From Bifidobacterium breve (lineage in GTDB: Bacteria > Bacteroidota > Bacteroidia > Cytophagales > UBA9547), in NCBI GenBank assembly GCA_943325655.2, contig CALPQG020000014.1:1-15512 (forward strand): a DNA stretch of 15,512 bases, given 5' to 3'. Below, in pieces: positions 5,527 to 12,343 of the stretch. The stretch's first letter is position 1. Every line of letters starts with the position of its first letter. The notes beneath the pieces are model-generated. The model saw only the letters and a list, made by a program, of their open reading frames with translations. It was not told the DNA's origin and searched no databases. Position numbers and translations under genes: made by a program.

Positions 5527-7653
5527 ATGCCTGTAAATACAAATCCTAAAATAGCGCTCATCGGCAACCCGAATTCAGGGAAGTCATCGCTATTTAACCA
5601 CCTTACTGGCTTAAATCAAAAAATAGGAAATTTCCCGGGAGTAACCGTAGATAAAAAAACTGGGTCATGTATCATGGTGGAACACGTCAATGCAGAGATC
5701 ATTGACTTGCCAGGAACTTACAGTTTGTACCCAAAATCTCAGGACGAACAGGTGGTGTTTGACATCCTCACCAACCCTAAAGACAAAAACTATCCCGACA
5801 CCATTGTGGTAGTGGTAGATGCTTCCAACCTCAAACGCAACCTACTCCTTTTTACCGAAATCAAAGACTTAGGAATTCCTATTGTGCTGGCAGTAAACAT
5901 GTTGGATATTGCGAATAGACAGGGAATTGAAATTAATATTGAACGCTTAAAAGCAAAGTTGGGCGTTCCGGTGGTAAGTATCAATGCCAGAACCGGAGAA
6001 GGAATTGAATGGCTGAAAGTAGCGACTTTGTCAACTAAAGTGAAACAGAGTGAAGGATTTTTTAAGCCTACGATTTTTGCCAAAAATGTAATTGCCGAAA
6101 TCAAAGATCAATTGCATATCTCGAATGCTTATGTTGCTTTGTTGACGGCACATTTGTATGATAAAATGCCTCATTTATCAACGGATGAAAAAAATGCAGT
6201 TAAAAAAATAACCAAGCAGTATGACTTTGAAAGCCGTAACCTGCAAGCAAAAGAAACCATCGCGAGGTATGAATACATCAATACTCTTATTGAAGATGTA
6301 ATTATTCAACAGCCCGATTTCAATATAGATACCATGAGCAAAAAACTTGACAGTATCTTAACCCATAAAGTATGGGGATATGTCATCTTTTTTGCTACCT
6401 TATTTTTAATGTTTCAAGCCATATTTGCTTGGGCCAGTATTCCAATGGAATGGATTGATTTAGGCATTGGGAAGCTGAATGGCTTTTTAATGGAGGTACT
6501 TCCGGCTGGTCCATTGGTAAGTTTGCTCACCGAAGGTTTAATTGCAGGTTTGGGTGGTGTACTTATTTTTATTCCACAAATTGCCATTTTGTTTGCATTT
6601 ATAGCCATTTTAGAAGAATCAGGGTATATGGCCAGGGTGATGTTTATCATGGACAAGCTGATGCGCCAATTTGGATTGAATGGTAAAAGTGTGGTGCCTT
6701 TGGTATCTAGTGTAGCTTGTGCGGTACCAGCCATTATGGCCACCAGAAATATTGACAACTGGAAGGAGCGCATGATTACCATTTTTGTGACGCCTTTGAT
6801 CAGCTGTTCCGCCAGGATTCCTGTTTATACCGTTTTAATTGCTTTAATTGTGCCTGAACAATATGTTTTTGGTGTCTTCAATATGCAAGGTTTGGCTTTG
6901 ATGGGATTGTACCTGGTAGGATTTATTTCAGCCATAGTAACGGCCAAAATAATGCAGTTGATTTTAAAAAGCAAAGACCGTAGTTATTTTGTCATGGAGC
7001 TTCCTGGGTACAAAGTGCCAAGATGGAAAAACGTAGGTTTGACAATTATTGAAAAAGTAAAAACCTTTGTCTTTGAAGCAGGTAAAGTTATCGTTGCCAT
7101 ATCCATTGTGCTTTGGGTACTGGCCTCTTATGGGCCAGGTGATGCGATGGTTAAGGCAGAAAATTTGGCGCAATCCACAGCGATTCAACAACAATTGACG
7201 ACGCAGCAAACCGATAAATTAATTGCCTCTAACAAGCTTGAAGCTTCTTATGCCGGCACTTTCGGAAAGTTTATCGAACCAGCCATAGCACCGTTGGGAT
7301 TTGATTGGAAAATTGGCATTGCCTTAATTACTTCGTTTGCTGCCAGAGAAGTTTTCATTGGAACCATGGCCACGATTTACAGTATTGGGGCGGATGTTGA
7401 AAATGAAAACACCATCATCAAACGAATGAAAGCCGAAATCAATCCTAAAACTGGAGGCATCATGTACACACCTGCATTGGCGATGTCATTGTTGATTTTT
7501 TATGTCTTTGCCATGCAGTGTATGAGCACTTTAGCAGTTGTTTACCGTGAAACCAAATCATGGACCTGGCCAATCGCACAATTGGTGTACATGACTGGTT
7601 TGGCTTATTTGTCGAGTTGGTTGGTGTATCAGGTATTAAGTACAATGTATTAG
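5527..7653 (+). CDS. feoB: FeoB ferrous iron transport protein B
   Basis: This 708-residue inner-membrane Fe(II) transporter has an N-terminal G domain. G1 is GNPNSGKSS (residues 13-21), G2 lies in NFPGVTV (about 37-43), G3 is DLPG (about 60) and G4 is NMLD (about 123-126). A helical GDI-like spacer follows to about residue 275. The membrane part begins near HKVWGYVIFFATLFLMFQAI and contains the two Gate motifs, with SVACAVPAIMATR and PLISCSARIPVY carrying the conserved cysteines. FAAREVFIGTMATIYS marks the C-terminal half. The last residues (VLSTMY) and the TAG stop are encoded by the start of a tandem repeat (7633-7737), so the extreme C-terminus may be recently altered. Otherwise length and motifs are normal. 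No separate FeoC is seen. Confidence 0.96.
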   Translation: MPVNTNPKIALIGNPNSGKSSLFNHLTGLNQKIGNFPGVTVDKKTGSCIMVEHVNAEIIDLPGTYSLYPKSQDEQVVFDILTNPKDKNYPDTIVVVVDASNLKRNLLLFTEIKDLGIPIVLAVNMLDIANRQGIEINIERLKAKLGVPVVSINARTGEGIEWLKVATLSTKVKQSEGFFKPTIFAKNVIAEIKDQLHISNAYVALLTAHLYDKMPHLSTDEKNAVKKITKQYDFESRNLQAKETIARYEYINTLIEDVIIQQPDFNIDTMSKKLDSILTHKVWGYVIFFATLFLMFQAIFAWASIPMEWIDLGIGKLNGFLMEVLPAGPLVSLLTEGLIAGLGGVLIFIPQIAILFAFIAILEESGYMARVMFIMDKLMRQFGLNGKSVVPLVSSVACAVPAIMATRNIDNWKERMITIFVTPLISCSARIPVYTVLIALIVPEQYVFGVFNMQGLALMGLYLVGFISAIVTAKIMQLILKSKDRSYFVMELPGYKVPRWKNVGLTIIEKVKTFVFEAGKVIVAISIVLWVLASYGPGDAMVKAENLAQSTAIQQQLTTQQTDKLIASNKLEASYAGTFGKFIEPAIAPLGFDWKIGIALITSFAAREVFIGTMATIYSIGADVENENTIIKRMKAEINPKTGGIMYTPALAMSLLIFYVFAMQCMSTLAVVYRETKSWTWPIAQLVYMTGLAYLSSWLVYQVLSTMY

Positions 7654-7737
7654 GTACAAGGTAATAAATCTCAAGTACAAGGTGTTATTAGTTGAATGAA
7701 AAACTTGTAAACTGTAAACCGTTAACTGAAAACTTAC
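7633..7737 (+). repeat. 7-bp-register tandem repeat, array 3
   Basis: Fifteen heptamers run without a phase break from the last codons of feoB almost to the rlmH start. They include GTATTAA, GTACAAT, GTATTAG, GTACAAG, GTAATAA, ATCTCAA, GTACAAG and GTGTTAT, and later ACTTGTA, AACTGTA, AACCGTT, AACTGAA and AACTTAC. The left half (GTAnnAA type) resembles array 2. The right half (AACTGnA type) matches array 4: bases 7710-7733 and 12138-12161 agree at 21 of 24 positions. Only CAAC separates the last unit from the rlmH ATG at 7742. Confidence 0.8.
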
Positions 7738-7741
7738 CAAC

Positions 7742-8215
7742 ATGAAAATCACCCTTCTTGTAATAGGCAAAACCGAAGAAAAATGGTTGATTGAAGGCAT
7801 TAACAATTACCTCAACAGGCTCAAGCATTATACCTCATTTGAACTCAAAGTAATTCCCGAATTAAAAAATACCAAAAGCCTAAGTCAGGCGCAACAAAAA
7901 AAAGCAGAAGCAGATTTGATGCTCAAACAAATCAAAAATACAGATTATGTGCTTTTGTTGGATGAACATGGTAAAACGTATTCTTCGGTGGCTTTGTCGA
8001 AATTTATCGAGAAGCTACAAATCAACAGTACCAGTGCTCTTGTTTTGGTAGTGGGTGGTCCGTATGGTTTTGAAGAAAGTCTGTACCATAGAGCCAATGG
8101 TAAAATATCACTTTCAGAAATGACTTTTTCACATCAAATGGTACGCTTAATTTTTGTAGAACAATTGTACCGGGCTTTCACTATTTTAAAAGGGGAACCA
8201 TATCATCATGAGTAA
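7742..8215 (+). CDS. rlmH: 23S rRNA (pseudouridine1915-N3)-methyltransferase RlmH
   Basis: The 157-residue SPOUT-class methyltransferase methylates N3 of pseudouridine 1915 in helix 69 of 23S rRNA, acting on assembled 70S ribosomes. The start MKITLLVIGKTEEKWL, the LLLDEHGKTYSS segment (about residues 72-83), the trefoil-knot SAM-binding loop VVGGPYGF (103-110), SEMTFSHQMVRLIFVEQLYRA and the end ILKGEPYHHE are all hallmark. Length is exactly in the family range. It follows feoB by 88 bases, almost all tandem repeat. No separate promoter is clear. A promoter for the next gene follows, so rlmH may end its own unit. Confidence 0.97.
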   Translation: MKITLLVIGKTEEKWLIEGINNYLNRLKHYTSFELKVIPELKNTKSLSQAQQKKAEADLMLKQIKNTDYVLLLDEHGKTYSSVALSKFIEKLQINSTSALVLVVGGPYGFEESLYHRANGKISLSEMTFSHQMVRLIFVEQLYRAFTILKGEPYHHE

Positions 8216-8302
8216 TATTCATCAAAACCAATTCAGGTAGTGTTCATTTAATTACAAATCATGGTACTTCACGGTATATAAACCATACTTATACCGAATA
8301 AA

Positions 8303-8333
8303 TTTTTTTAACTAATAAGCCTTAACTATCTTG
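8303..8333 (+). promoter_or_regulatory. putative promoter of the DUF4286 gene
   Basis: A T7 run (8303-8309), a 17-bp spacer and TATCTTG (8327-8333) repeat exactly the layout seen before feoA. Both sites share the 11-mer ACTATCTTGCA. The start codon is 26 bases downstream. Confidence 0.5.
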
Positions 8334-8359
8334 CAGGTAATGAACTTTAATACCCCAAA

Positions 8360-8665
8360 ATGATTTTATACAGTATCACATTCAATGTTGAAAATACCAT
8401 CCACGAACAGTGGTTGCATTGGATGAAAACAGTTCAAATTCCTCCCATGTTATTGTCAGGATTAATAGCCGATTACAAGTTATTGCGTATGTTAAACGAA
8501 CATGACAACGGAGGGACGACCTATTCCTGCCAGTTTTTCATGAATGACATGACAGACGTGGAGCAATATGAAAATCAATATGAGCCCCAATTGATGGCTG
8601 AAGTAGATAAAGGCTACAAAGGGCAATATGTCATGTTTAAAACTTTGCTGGAAGTACTGGTATAG
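8360..8665 (+). CDS. DUF4286 family protein
   Basis: The 101-residue soluble protein matches the DUF4286 pattern common in Bacteroidota. It begins MILYSITFNVENTIHEQWLH. A helix WLHWMKTVQIPPMLLSG and the strand GGTTYSCQFFMNDMTDVEQY follow, and it ends near GQYVMFKTLLEVL. The alternating strand-helix layout suggests a small ferredoxin-like alpha/beta-barrel dimer, which is an inference. It has no signal peptide or membrane segment. Function is unknown for the family. It is preceded by its own promoter-like site and followed 54 bases later by the lemA gene, so it could be read through into that operon. Confidence 0.85.
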   Translation: MILYSITFNVENTIHEQWLHWMKTVQIPPMLLSGLIADYKLLRMLNEHDNGGTTYSCQFFMNDMTDVEQYENQYEPQLMAEVDKGYKGQYVMFKTLLEVLV

Positions 8666-8719
8666 GTATAATATTTGACATTAATCAGTTTCCAATCTAA
8701 ACACTAAATCTTAAAATCA

Positions 8720-9301
8720 ATGAAAAGGTTATTCTTAAATTTATTAGTAGCATTATTAGTAGCGGCGAGTTTGAGTTCTTGTGGTTACAACTCAGGCGTA
8801 GAAAAACAAGAAAAAGTAGATGCTCAATGGGGGCAGGTGCAAAATGTATATCAGTTAAGGGCTGATAAAGTCAAAAGTTTGGTAGCCACAGTAAAAGGTG
8901 CCGCAAATTTTGAAAAAAGTACCTTGGAAGCAGTTGTAAATGCAAGAGCAAAAGCGACTTCTGTCAACATTAGCCCTGATAAATTAGATGAAGCAAGTTT
9001 GGCCAAATTTCAGGCAGCACAACAAGGCTTAAGTTCTGCTTTGGGTAGGTTGATGGTGGTGGTTGAAAAATACCCTGATTTAAAATCTAACCAAAACTTT
9101 CTTGAATTACAGGCTGAAATTGTAAGTATAGAAAACAAAATCGGTGTGGAAAGAATGAGGTTCAACGAAGCAGTTCAGGATTTCAACACGCATATCAAAA
9201 CATTCCCAAACAATATGTTTGCAGGTATGTTTGGGTTTGAGAAAAAAGGATACTTCAAAGCCGAAGAAACGTCTCAAAAAGCACCAGACATTCAATTTTA
9301 A
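8720..9301 (+). CDS. LemA family lipoprotein
   Basis: The 193-residue protein has an N-terminal lipoprotein signal (MKRLFLNLLVALLVAASLSSC), with the lipobox Leu-Ser-Ser-Cys and Cys21 as acylation site. The LemA helical domain follows: VDAQWGQVQNVYQLRADKVK (about residues 33-52), a helix ending LQAEIVSIENKIGVERMRFN, and the family tail VQDFNTHIKTFPNNMFAGMF(GF). LemA proteins are envelope-anchored antiparallel helical bundles of unsettled biochemical role. Genes for them often lie beside TPM-domain and HtpX genes. Here two TPM genes follow, the first after 5 bases, so this is the head of a three-gene operon. Many LemA proteins have a transmembrane anchor instead, and the lipobox form is usual in Bacteroidota. 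Confidence 0.93.
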   Translation: MKRLFLNLLVALLVAASLSSCGYNSGVEKQEKVDAQWGQVQNVYQLRADKVKSLVATVKGAANFEKSTLEAVVNARAKATSVNISPDKLDEASLAKFQAAQQGLSSALGRLMVVVEKYPDLKSNQNFLELQAEIVSIENKIGVERMRFNEAVQDFNTHIKTFPNNMFAGMFGFEKKGYFKAEETSQKAPDIQF

Positions 9302-9306
9302 TAACC

Positions 9307-9744
9307 ATGCTTAAAAGTTTTTTTACTGAATCAGATAAATTATTGGTACTGAATGCCATCAAGCAAGCAGAGACCGACACTTCAGGTGAAATTAGGGTAC
9401 ATGTCGAAAATCACTGCAAAGGTGATTTGATGGATAGGGCTGCCACAGTATTTTCAGTATTAAACATGCATAAAACAGCACTTCGTAATGGAGTGCTGTT
9501 TTATTTAGCAGTTAAAGATAGAAAATTTGCCATTTTAGGAGATGTTGGAATCAACAAAGTAGTACCCGCAGATTTTTGGGAACAAATTAAATTACAGGTA
9601 AAAATACAGTTTTCCAACCAGCTATTTGCAGCAGGATTGGCTGAAGGTATTGTTACTGCGGGCGAACAGTTGCAAAAACATTTTCCATACCAGTCAGATG
9701 ACAAGAACGAATTAAGCGATGATATTTCATTCCAAGACAATTAA
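9307..9744 (+). CDS. TPM domain protein, cytoplasmic-type short form
   Basis: The 145-residue protein is a single TPM (TLP18.3/Psb32/MOLO-1) domain without signal peptide or transmembrane segment. Recognisable parts are the opening SFFTESDKLLVLNAIKQAET, the strand TSGEIRVHVENHCKG, RNGVLFYLAVKDRKFAILGD (about residues 61-80) and the acidic tail. TPM domains occur in plant photosystem-repair phosphatase-like proteins and bacterial envelope proteins, but enzymatic activity here is not shown. It starts 5 bases after lemA and overlaps the next gene by 26 bases in another frame, so translation is probably coupled. The tandem short plus membrane TPM pair after lemA is a recurrent Bacteroidota arrangement, as I recall it. 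Confidence 0.88.
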   Translation: MLKSFFTESDKLLVLNAIKQAETDTSGEIRVHVENHCKGDLMDRAATVFSVLNMHKTALRNGVLFYLAVKDRKFAILGDVGINKVVPADFWEQIKLQVKIQFSNQLFAAGLAEGIVTAGEQLQKHFPYQSDDKNELSDDISFQDN

Positions 9745-10522
9745 AAATATACTGACTTTGCTAACATTGACTTTGCTTACAGCATTGTCAGTTACTGGTC
9801 AGCCAAAGGTTCCAGAGCAACCTGATCCTCCACGTTTGGTAAATGATTTTGGTGGAATGTTAGCTGCCCAGGAAGTGCAAATGCTGGAGCAAAAACTTCG
9901 TAAGTACAACGATTCAACCGGAACACAAATAGTGATTGTTACCGTGGAGTCTTTGAATGGAGAAGAACCAATGGATGTGGCGACAGAAATCGGCCATAAA
10001 TGGGGCGTTGGAGGTGCGAAAAATGACAATGGCGTAGTGATATTGTTGGCCAAAACAGAACATAAATCATTTATTGCCACTGGTTATGGCATGGAACCAA
10101 TACTGACCGCGGGTATTTGTAAACGCATTACTACTTTGGTAATGAAACCTTACTTTAAACAAGGGCAGTTTTATGAAGGATTGAACCAATCCATAGATAC
10201 AATGATTGGTTTGGCTTCGGGTCAATTCAAAGCTGATCAGATTGGGAAAAAGAAAAAAAGCAACGGATTTGTGTTTGTGGTGATATTTATGGTCATCATT
10301 TTTATGGTGATTTCTTTTTTACAAAAAATGAAAAACACAAGAAACAACCATCTTGGTGGTAACGGTGTTGGTCCAGGATTGTTAACCACTTTGTTATTGA
10401 TGGACCTGTTTTCTAGTCGTGGCAATGGTGGTTCTTACAACGATTTTTCTAATGGCGGAGGCGATTTTGGTGGCTTCGGTGGAGGAGATTTTGGTGGCGG
10501 CGGTGCTGGTGGAGATTGGTAA
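9719..10522 (+). CDS. TPM domain membrane protein, YgcG-like, with glycine-rich tail
   Basis: The 267-residue protein has an N-terminal signal peptide (about residues 1-27, cleavage likely after SVTG). A periplasmic TPM domain follows at about residues 38-165 (LVNDFGGMLAAQEVQMLEQK, TGTQIVIVTVESLNG, NDNGVVILLAKTEHKSFIAT, GYGMEPILTAGICKRI). A basic stretch (GKKKKS) precedes one transmembrane helix at about residues 183-201. The tail is rich in Gly and Asp/Phe (about 241-267) and ends GGAGGDW, typical of YgcG/TPM membrane proteins. Start 9719 is chosen because it gives a complete signal peptide and overlaps the previous gene by 26 bases. The role is unproven; an envelope function together with LemA is inferred. 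Confidence 0.9.
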   Translation: MIFHSKTIKNILTLLTLTLLTALSVTGQPKVPEQPDPPRLVNDFGGMLAAQEVQMLEQKLRKYNDSTGTQIVIVTVESLNGEEPMDVATEIGHKWGVGGAKNDNGVVILLAKTEHKSFIATGYGMEPILTAGICKRITTLVMKPYFKQGQFYEGLNQSIDTMIGLASGQFKADQIGKKKKSNGFVFVVIFMVIIFMVISFLQKMKNTRNNHLGGNGVGPGLLTTLLLMDLFSSRGNGGSYNDFSNGGGDFGGFGGGDFGGGGAGGDW

Positions 10523-10609
10523 AATTTATAGAACTGACCATGTATTCCTATTTTTAAAAAAGTAACATGTGAGAAGTTTTTAAAATATGTCGGTAAAAAT
10601 TATAATTGT

Positions 10610-10650
10610 AAAAAACCCCTTTAAAACTGAATGTTTTAAAGGGGTTTTTT
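10610..10650. terminator. strong bidirectional terminator between the TPM operon and the TonB-C gene
   Basis: The stem AAAAAACCCCTTTAAAAC (10610-10627) pairs perfectly with its complement at 10633-10650 around the loop TGAAT. T6 on one strand and A6 on the other let it serve both the plus-strand lemA-TPM operon and the convergent minus-strand gene. Confidence 0.92.
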
Positions 10651-10729
10651 AATGATTGGAATAAGTGTTAAAGATTTCCAAATATGAAGACTTTCGAATT
10701 TTATGTTTTTCATTCGGATTTATGTTACC

Positions 10730-11098
10730 CTATTTAGGCAATACAAAATAGATTGGTAAATCTGCATCTATGGCCCAACCTGGAGAATTGAATTTTATCA
10801 GTTTTGCTACCCTCAAGGCTTCATCAGCACAAGTGCCACCAATTGCTTTGAGCACGGTTGCAGCAGTAACATTTCCATTTTCATCAAACTTGATATGCAA
10901 TATTACTTCTCCCTGAATCCTGTTTTTCTTTGCTAAAATCGGATATTTTATCGTTTTATTGATAAAACTATACAGCGAATCCTGACCACCAGTATAATAT
11001 TGAGAGACAATAAGTTGCTTGGTTGGTTTCTGGGCATAGGCTTCATTCGCCATAAGCATTGTTAAAAATGCACCCAATACGAGGAATAAATTTTTCAT
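10730..11098 (-). CDS. secreted TonB C-terminal domain protein
   Basis: The 122-residue protein has a signal peptide (MKNLFLVLGAFLTMLMANEAYA, likely cleaved before Gln23). The rest is mainly one TonB-C domain, from about residue 50: IKYPILAKKNRIQGEVILHI, then DENGNVTAATVLKAIGGTCA, DEALRVAKLI, and a final strand ending PIYFVLPK. Unlike a true TonB energy transducer it has no persistent N-terminal membrane anchor and no Pro-rich spanner. It is therefore probably a periplasmic or secreted stand-alone domain, a type frequent in Bacteroidota, rather than part of an ExbBD complex. Its function is unknown. It is a monocistronic gene convergent with the TPM operon, sharing the terminator at 10610-10650. 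A TTATATTTAC motif upstream (minus strand, near 11134) may be its -7 region. Confidence 0.88.
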   Translation of the reverse strand: MKNLFLVLGAFLTMLMANEAYAQKPTKQLIVSQYYTGGQDSLYSFINKTIKYPILAKKNRIQGEVILHIKFDENGNVTAATVLKAIGGTCADEALRVAKLIKFNSPGWAIDADLPIYFVLPK

Positions 11099-11611
11099 AA
11101 AGTTTATATTTTTTTTAGATTCAAGTTGTAAATATAATTTTAAATAAATGGAAGTTGGTAGTGTTTCTGAATTTAATTCAAATAATTAAGGCATTAGTCC
11201 TAAAATATTTTGGGCTTATCACCTAAGTTAGATTATAAGCTTAAAAGATATAATTGTTTTAAATTTCTGTTTCTTAATTATATAAGTAATATGCTAGTTG
11301 TTATTTTGGATTTGCGTTAGGGATAGTCCCGATGATTCGGGATTGTTTGAGTACTTTTCCCTTGTTGATTGATGTTGTATTTACTTCAATTTTTGATAAA
11401 AAGGAAAAAAAACGAGTGCCGATCGCCCCAATGTTATCAAATTAGTGATTTTACTGTTATTTTTAAATTTCTAAAATCTATAGATAATGTAATTATACAG
11501 TATTTACAGTTAAATTTTCTAATTTATGTTCATAAAAGCACATAGGCATAAATCACTTATAAATACTAAGTTTGCAAATTAGGGACGATATGTTTTTTTC
11601 TTTATTTAGTT
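11099..11611. other. 513-bp AT-rich intergenic region without a gene
   Basis: No credible ORF, tRNA or known RNA was found. It contains a short hairpin TCCCGA-TGAT-TCGGGA at 11327-11342, set in GTTAGGGATAGTCCCGATGA. From memory, similar GTTAGGGATAG and CCCGAnnnnTCGGG motifs recur in Bacteroidota intergenic regions. A perfect -7-like TAAGTTTG lies at 11567-11574 on the plus strand, but I see no good -33 element, and it would transcribe antisense to the transposase remnant. Confidence 0.6.
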
Positions 11612-12125
11612 TTATTTGTAGCCTTGAAATGCGCTAGATTTGTTGCACGTTCGACCTCTTCTTTCAAAACATCTATTGGGTTTAATTGTTATCAACGATT
11701 GTTGTATTTGATTGATTAGTACAACTAAGTTATTAAATATGTTTATGTTATGGAGTAATTCTACTATTTTTTCTTTTGTATCTCGAAACGCATTTTGCCA
11801 ATTATGTTTGTATACAAGTTTCCGTTTTTTTGTTTTGATGTTTATTATTTGTTTTGCTTCATTACCTATTACAGCTACTAAATTCATCATAAAGCTATGT
11901 GCATACAATTCTTGTAAAATGCCTTGTGGTTTTTTACAACCAAAATGTTCTAGTTTCATTTTTGGTTTAAGTTTTTTAAAACGCTCTTCTATCCCCCAGC
12001 GCTTAAAGTATTATTCTCCCATATTTTTTTTGTAATCAACTTATCATCAAATAGATTACTAACCAAAAGTTCAATTATTCAAAACAGCAATAATATAAAT
12101 ACCTGTATTGCGAAAATCCTTTTTT
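11612..12125 (-). pseudogene. decayed IS4-family transposase, 3' fragment
   Basis: On the minus strand, pieces of one transposase lie in three frames. First comes KDFRNTGIYIIAVLNN, then IELLVSNLFDDKLITKK, then YFKRWGIEERFKKLKPK running into a 115-residue frame from MKLEHFGCKKPQGILQEL to FQGYK. YFKRWGIEERFKKLK fits the IS4 signature Y(2)R(3)E(6)K exactly and includes the catalytic Glu. MKLEHFGCKKPQG and YAHSFMMNL match the usual region after it. At least two frame breaks (near 12072 and 12020) and a TAA immediately before YFKRW destroy the gene. The N-terminal half with the two catalytic Asp residues is missing: the remnant stops just before the tandem repeat at 12140. It is therefore an inactive relic. 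No terminal inverted repeat pair was identified. Confidence 0.82.
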
Positions 12126-12139
12126 ACAGCTTAAGAAAA

Positions 12140-12191
12140 CTGAAAACGGTGAACTGAAAACGGTGAATTGCAAACGGTGATCTGAGAACAG
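12140..12191 (+). repeat. 14-bp tandem repeat (7-bp register), array 4
   Basis: CTGAAAACGGTGAA occurs twice (12140-12153, 12154-12167). A third diverged copy TTGCAAACGGTGAT (12168-12181) and a partial CTGAGAACAG (12182-12191) follow. Each unit is a pair of heptamers. It matches the right half of array 3 and lies between the transposase relic and the carB promoter. Confidence 0.88.
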
Positions 12192-12236
12192 AAAAAAGGC
12201 TTTATGGGTAGTTAGCCAAATAAAAACAAATTTTCA

Positions 12237-12267
12237 TTTTCATTCAGGCTAAAATCCTATACATTTG
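12237..12267 (+). promoter_or_regulatory. putative carB promoter
   Basis: TACATTTG (12260-12267) fits the Bacteroidota -7 consensus TAnnTTTG exactly. A T-rich -33-like TTTT (12237-12240) lies 19 bp upstream. This gives a leader of about 70 nt, containing the dyad ATTGAA-AA-TTCAAT (12293-12306), whose role is unknown. Confidence 0.55.
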
Positions 12268-12343
12268 CAAGATTTGAGTTTTTAATATTTTCATTGAAAA
12301 TTCAATCTGCTCGAGAAAAAAAAACTAAAAGTTTATATACAAA

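Noticed and set aside
11712..12035. 107-codon plus-strand frame in the 11.6-12.1 kb region
   Set aside because: It is antisense to the IS4 transposase relic, whose minus-strand reading has the Y(2)R(3)E(6)K signature; the plus reading is hydrophobic noise.
12140..12191. Tandem repeat as a CRISPR array
   Set aside because: Units are 14 bp and directly adjacent with no unique spacers, and no cas genes are present.
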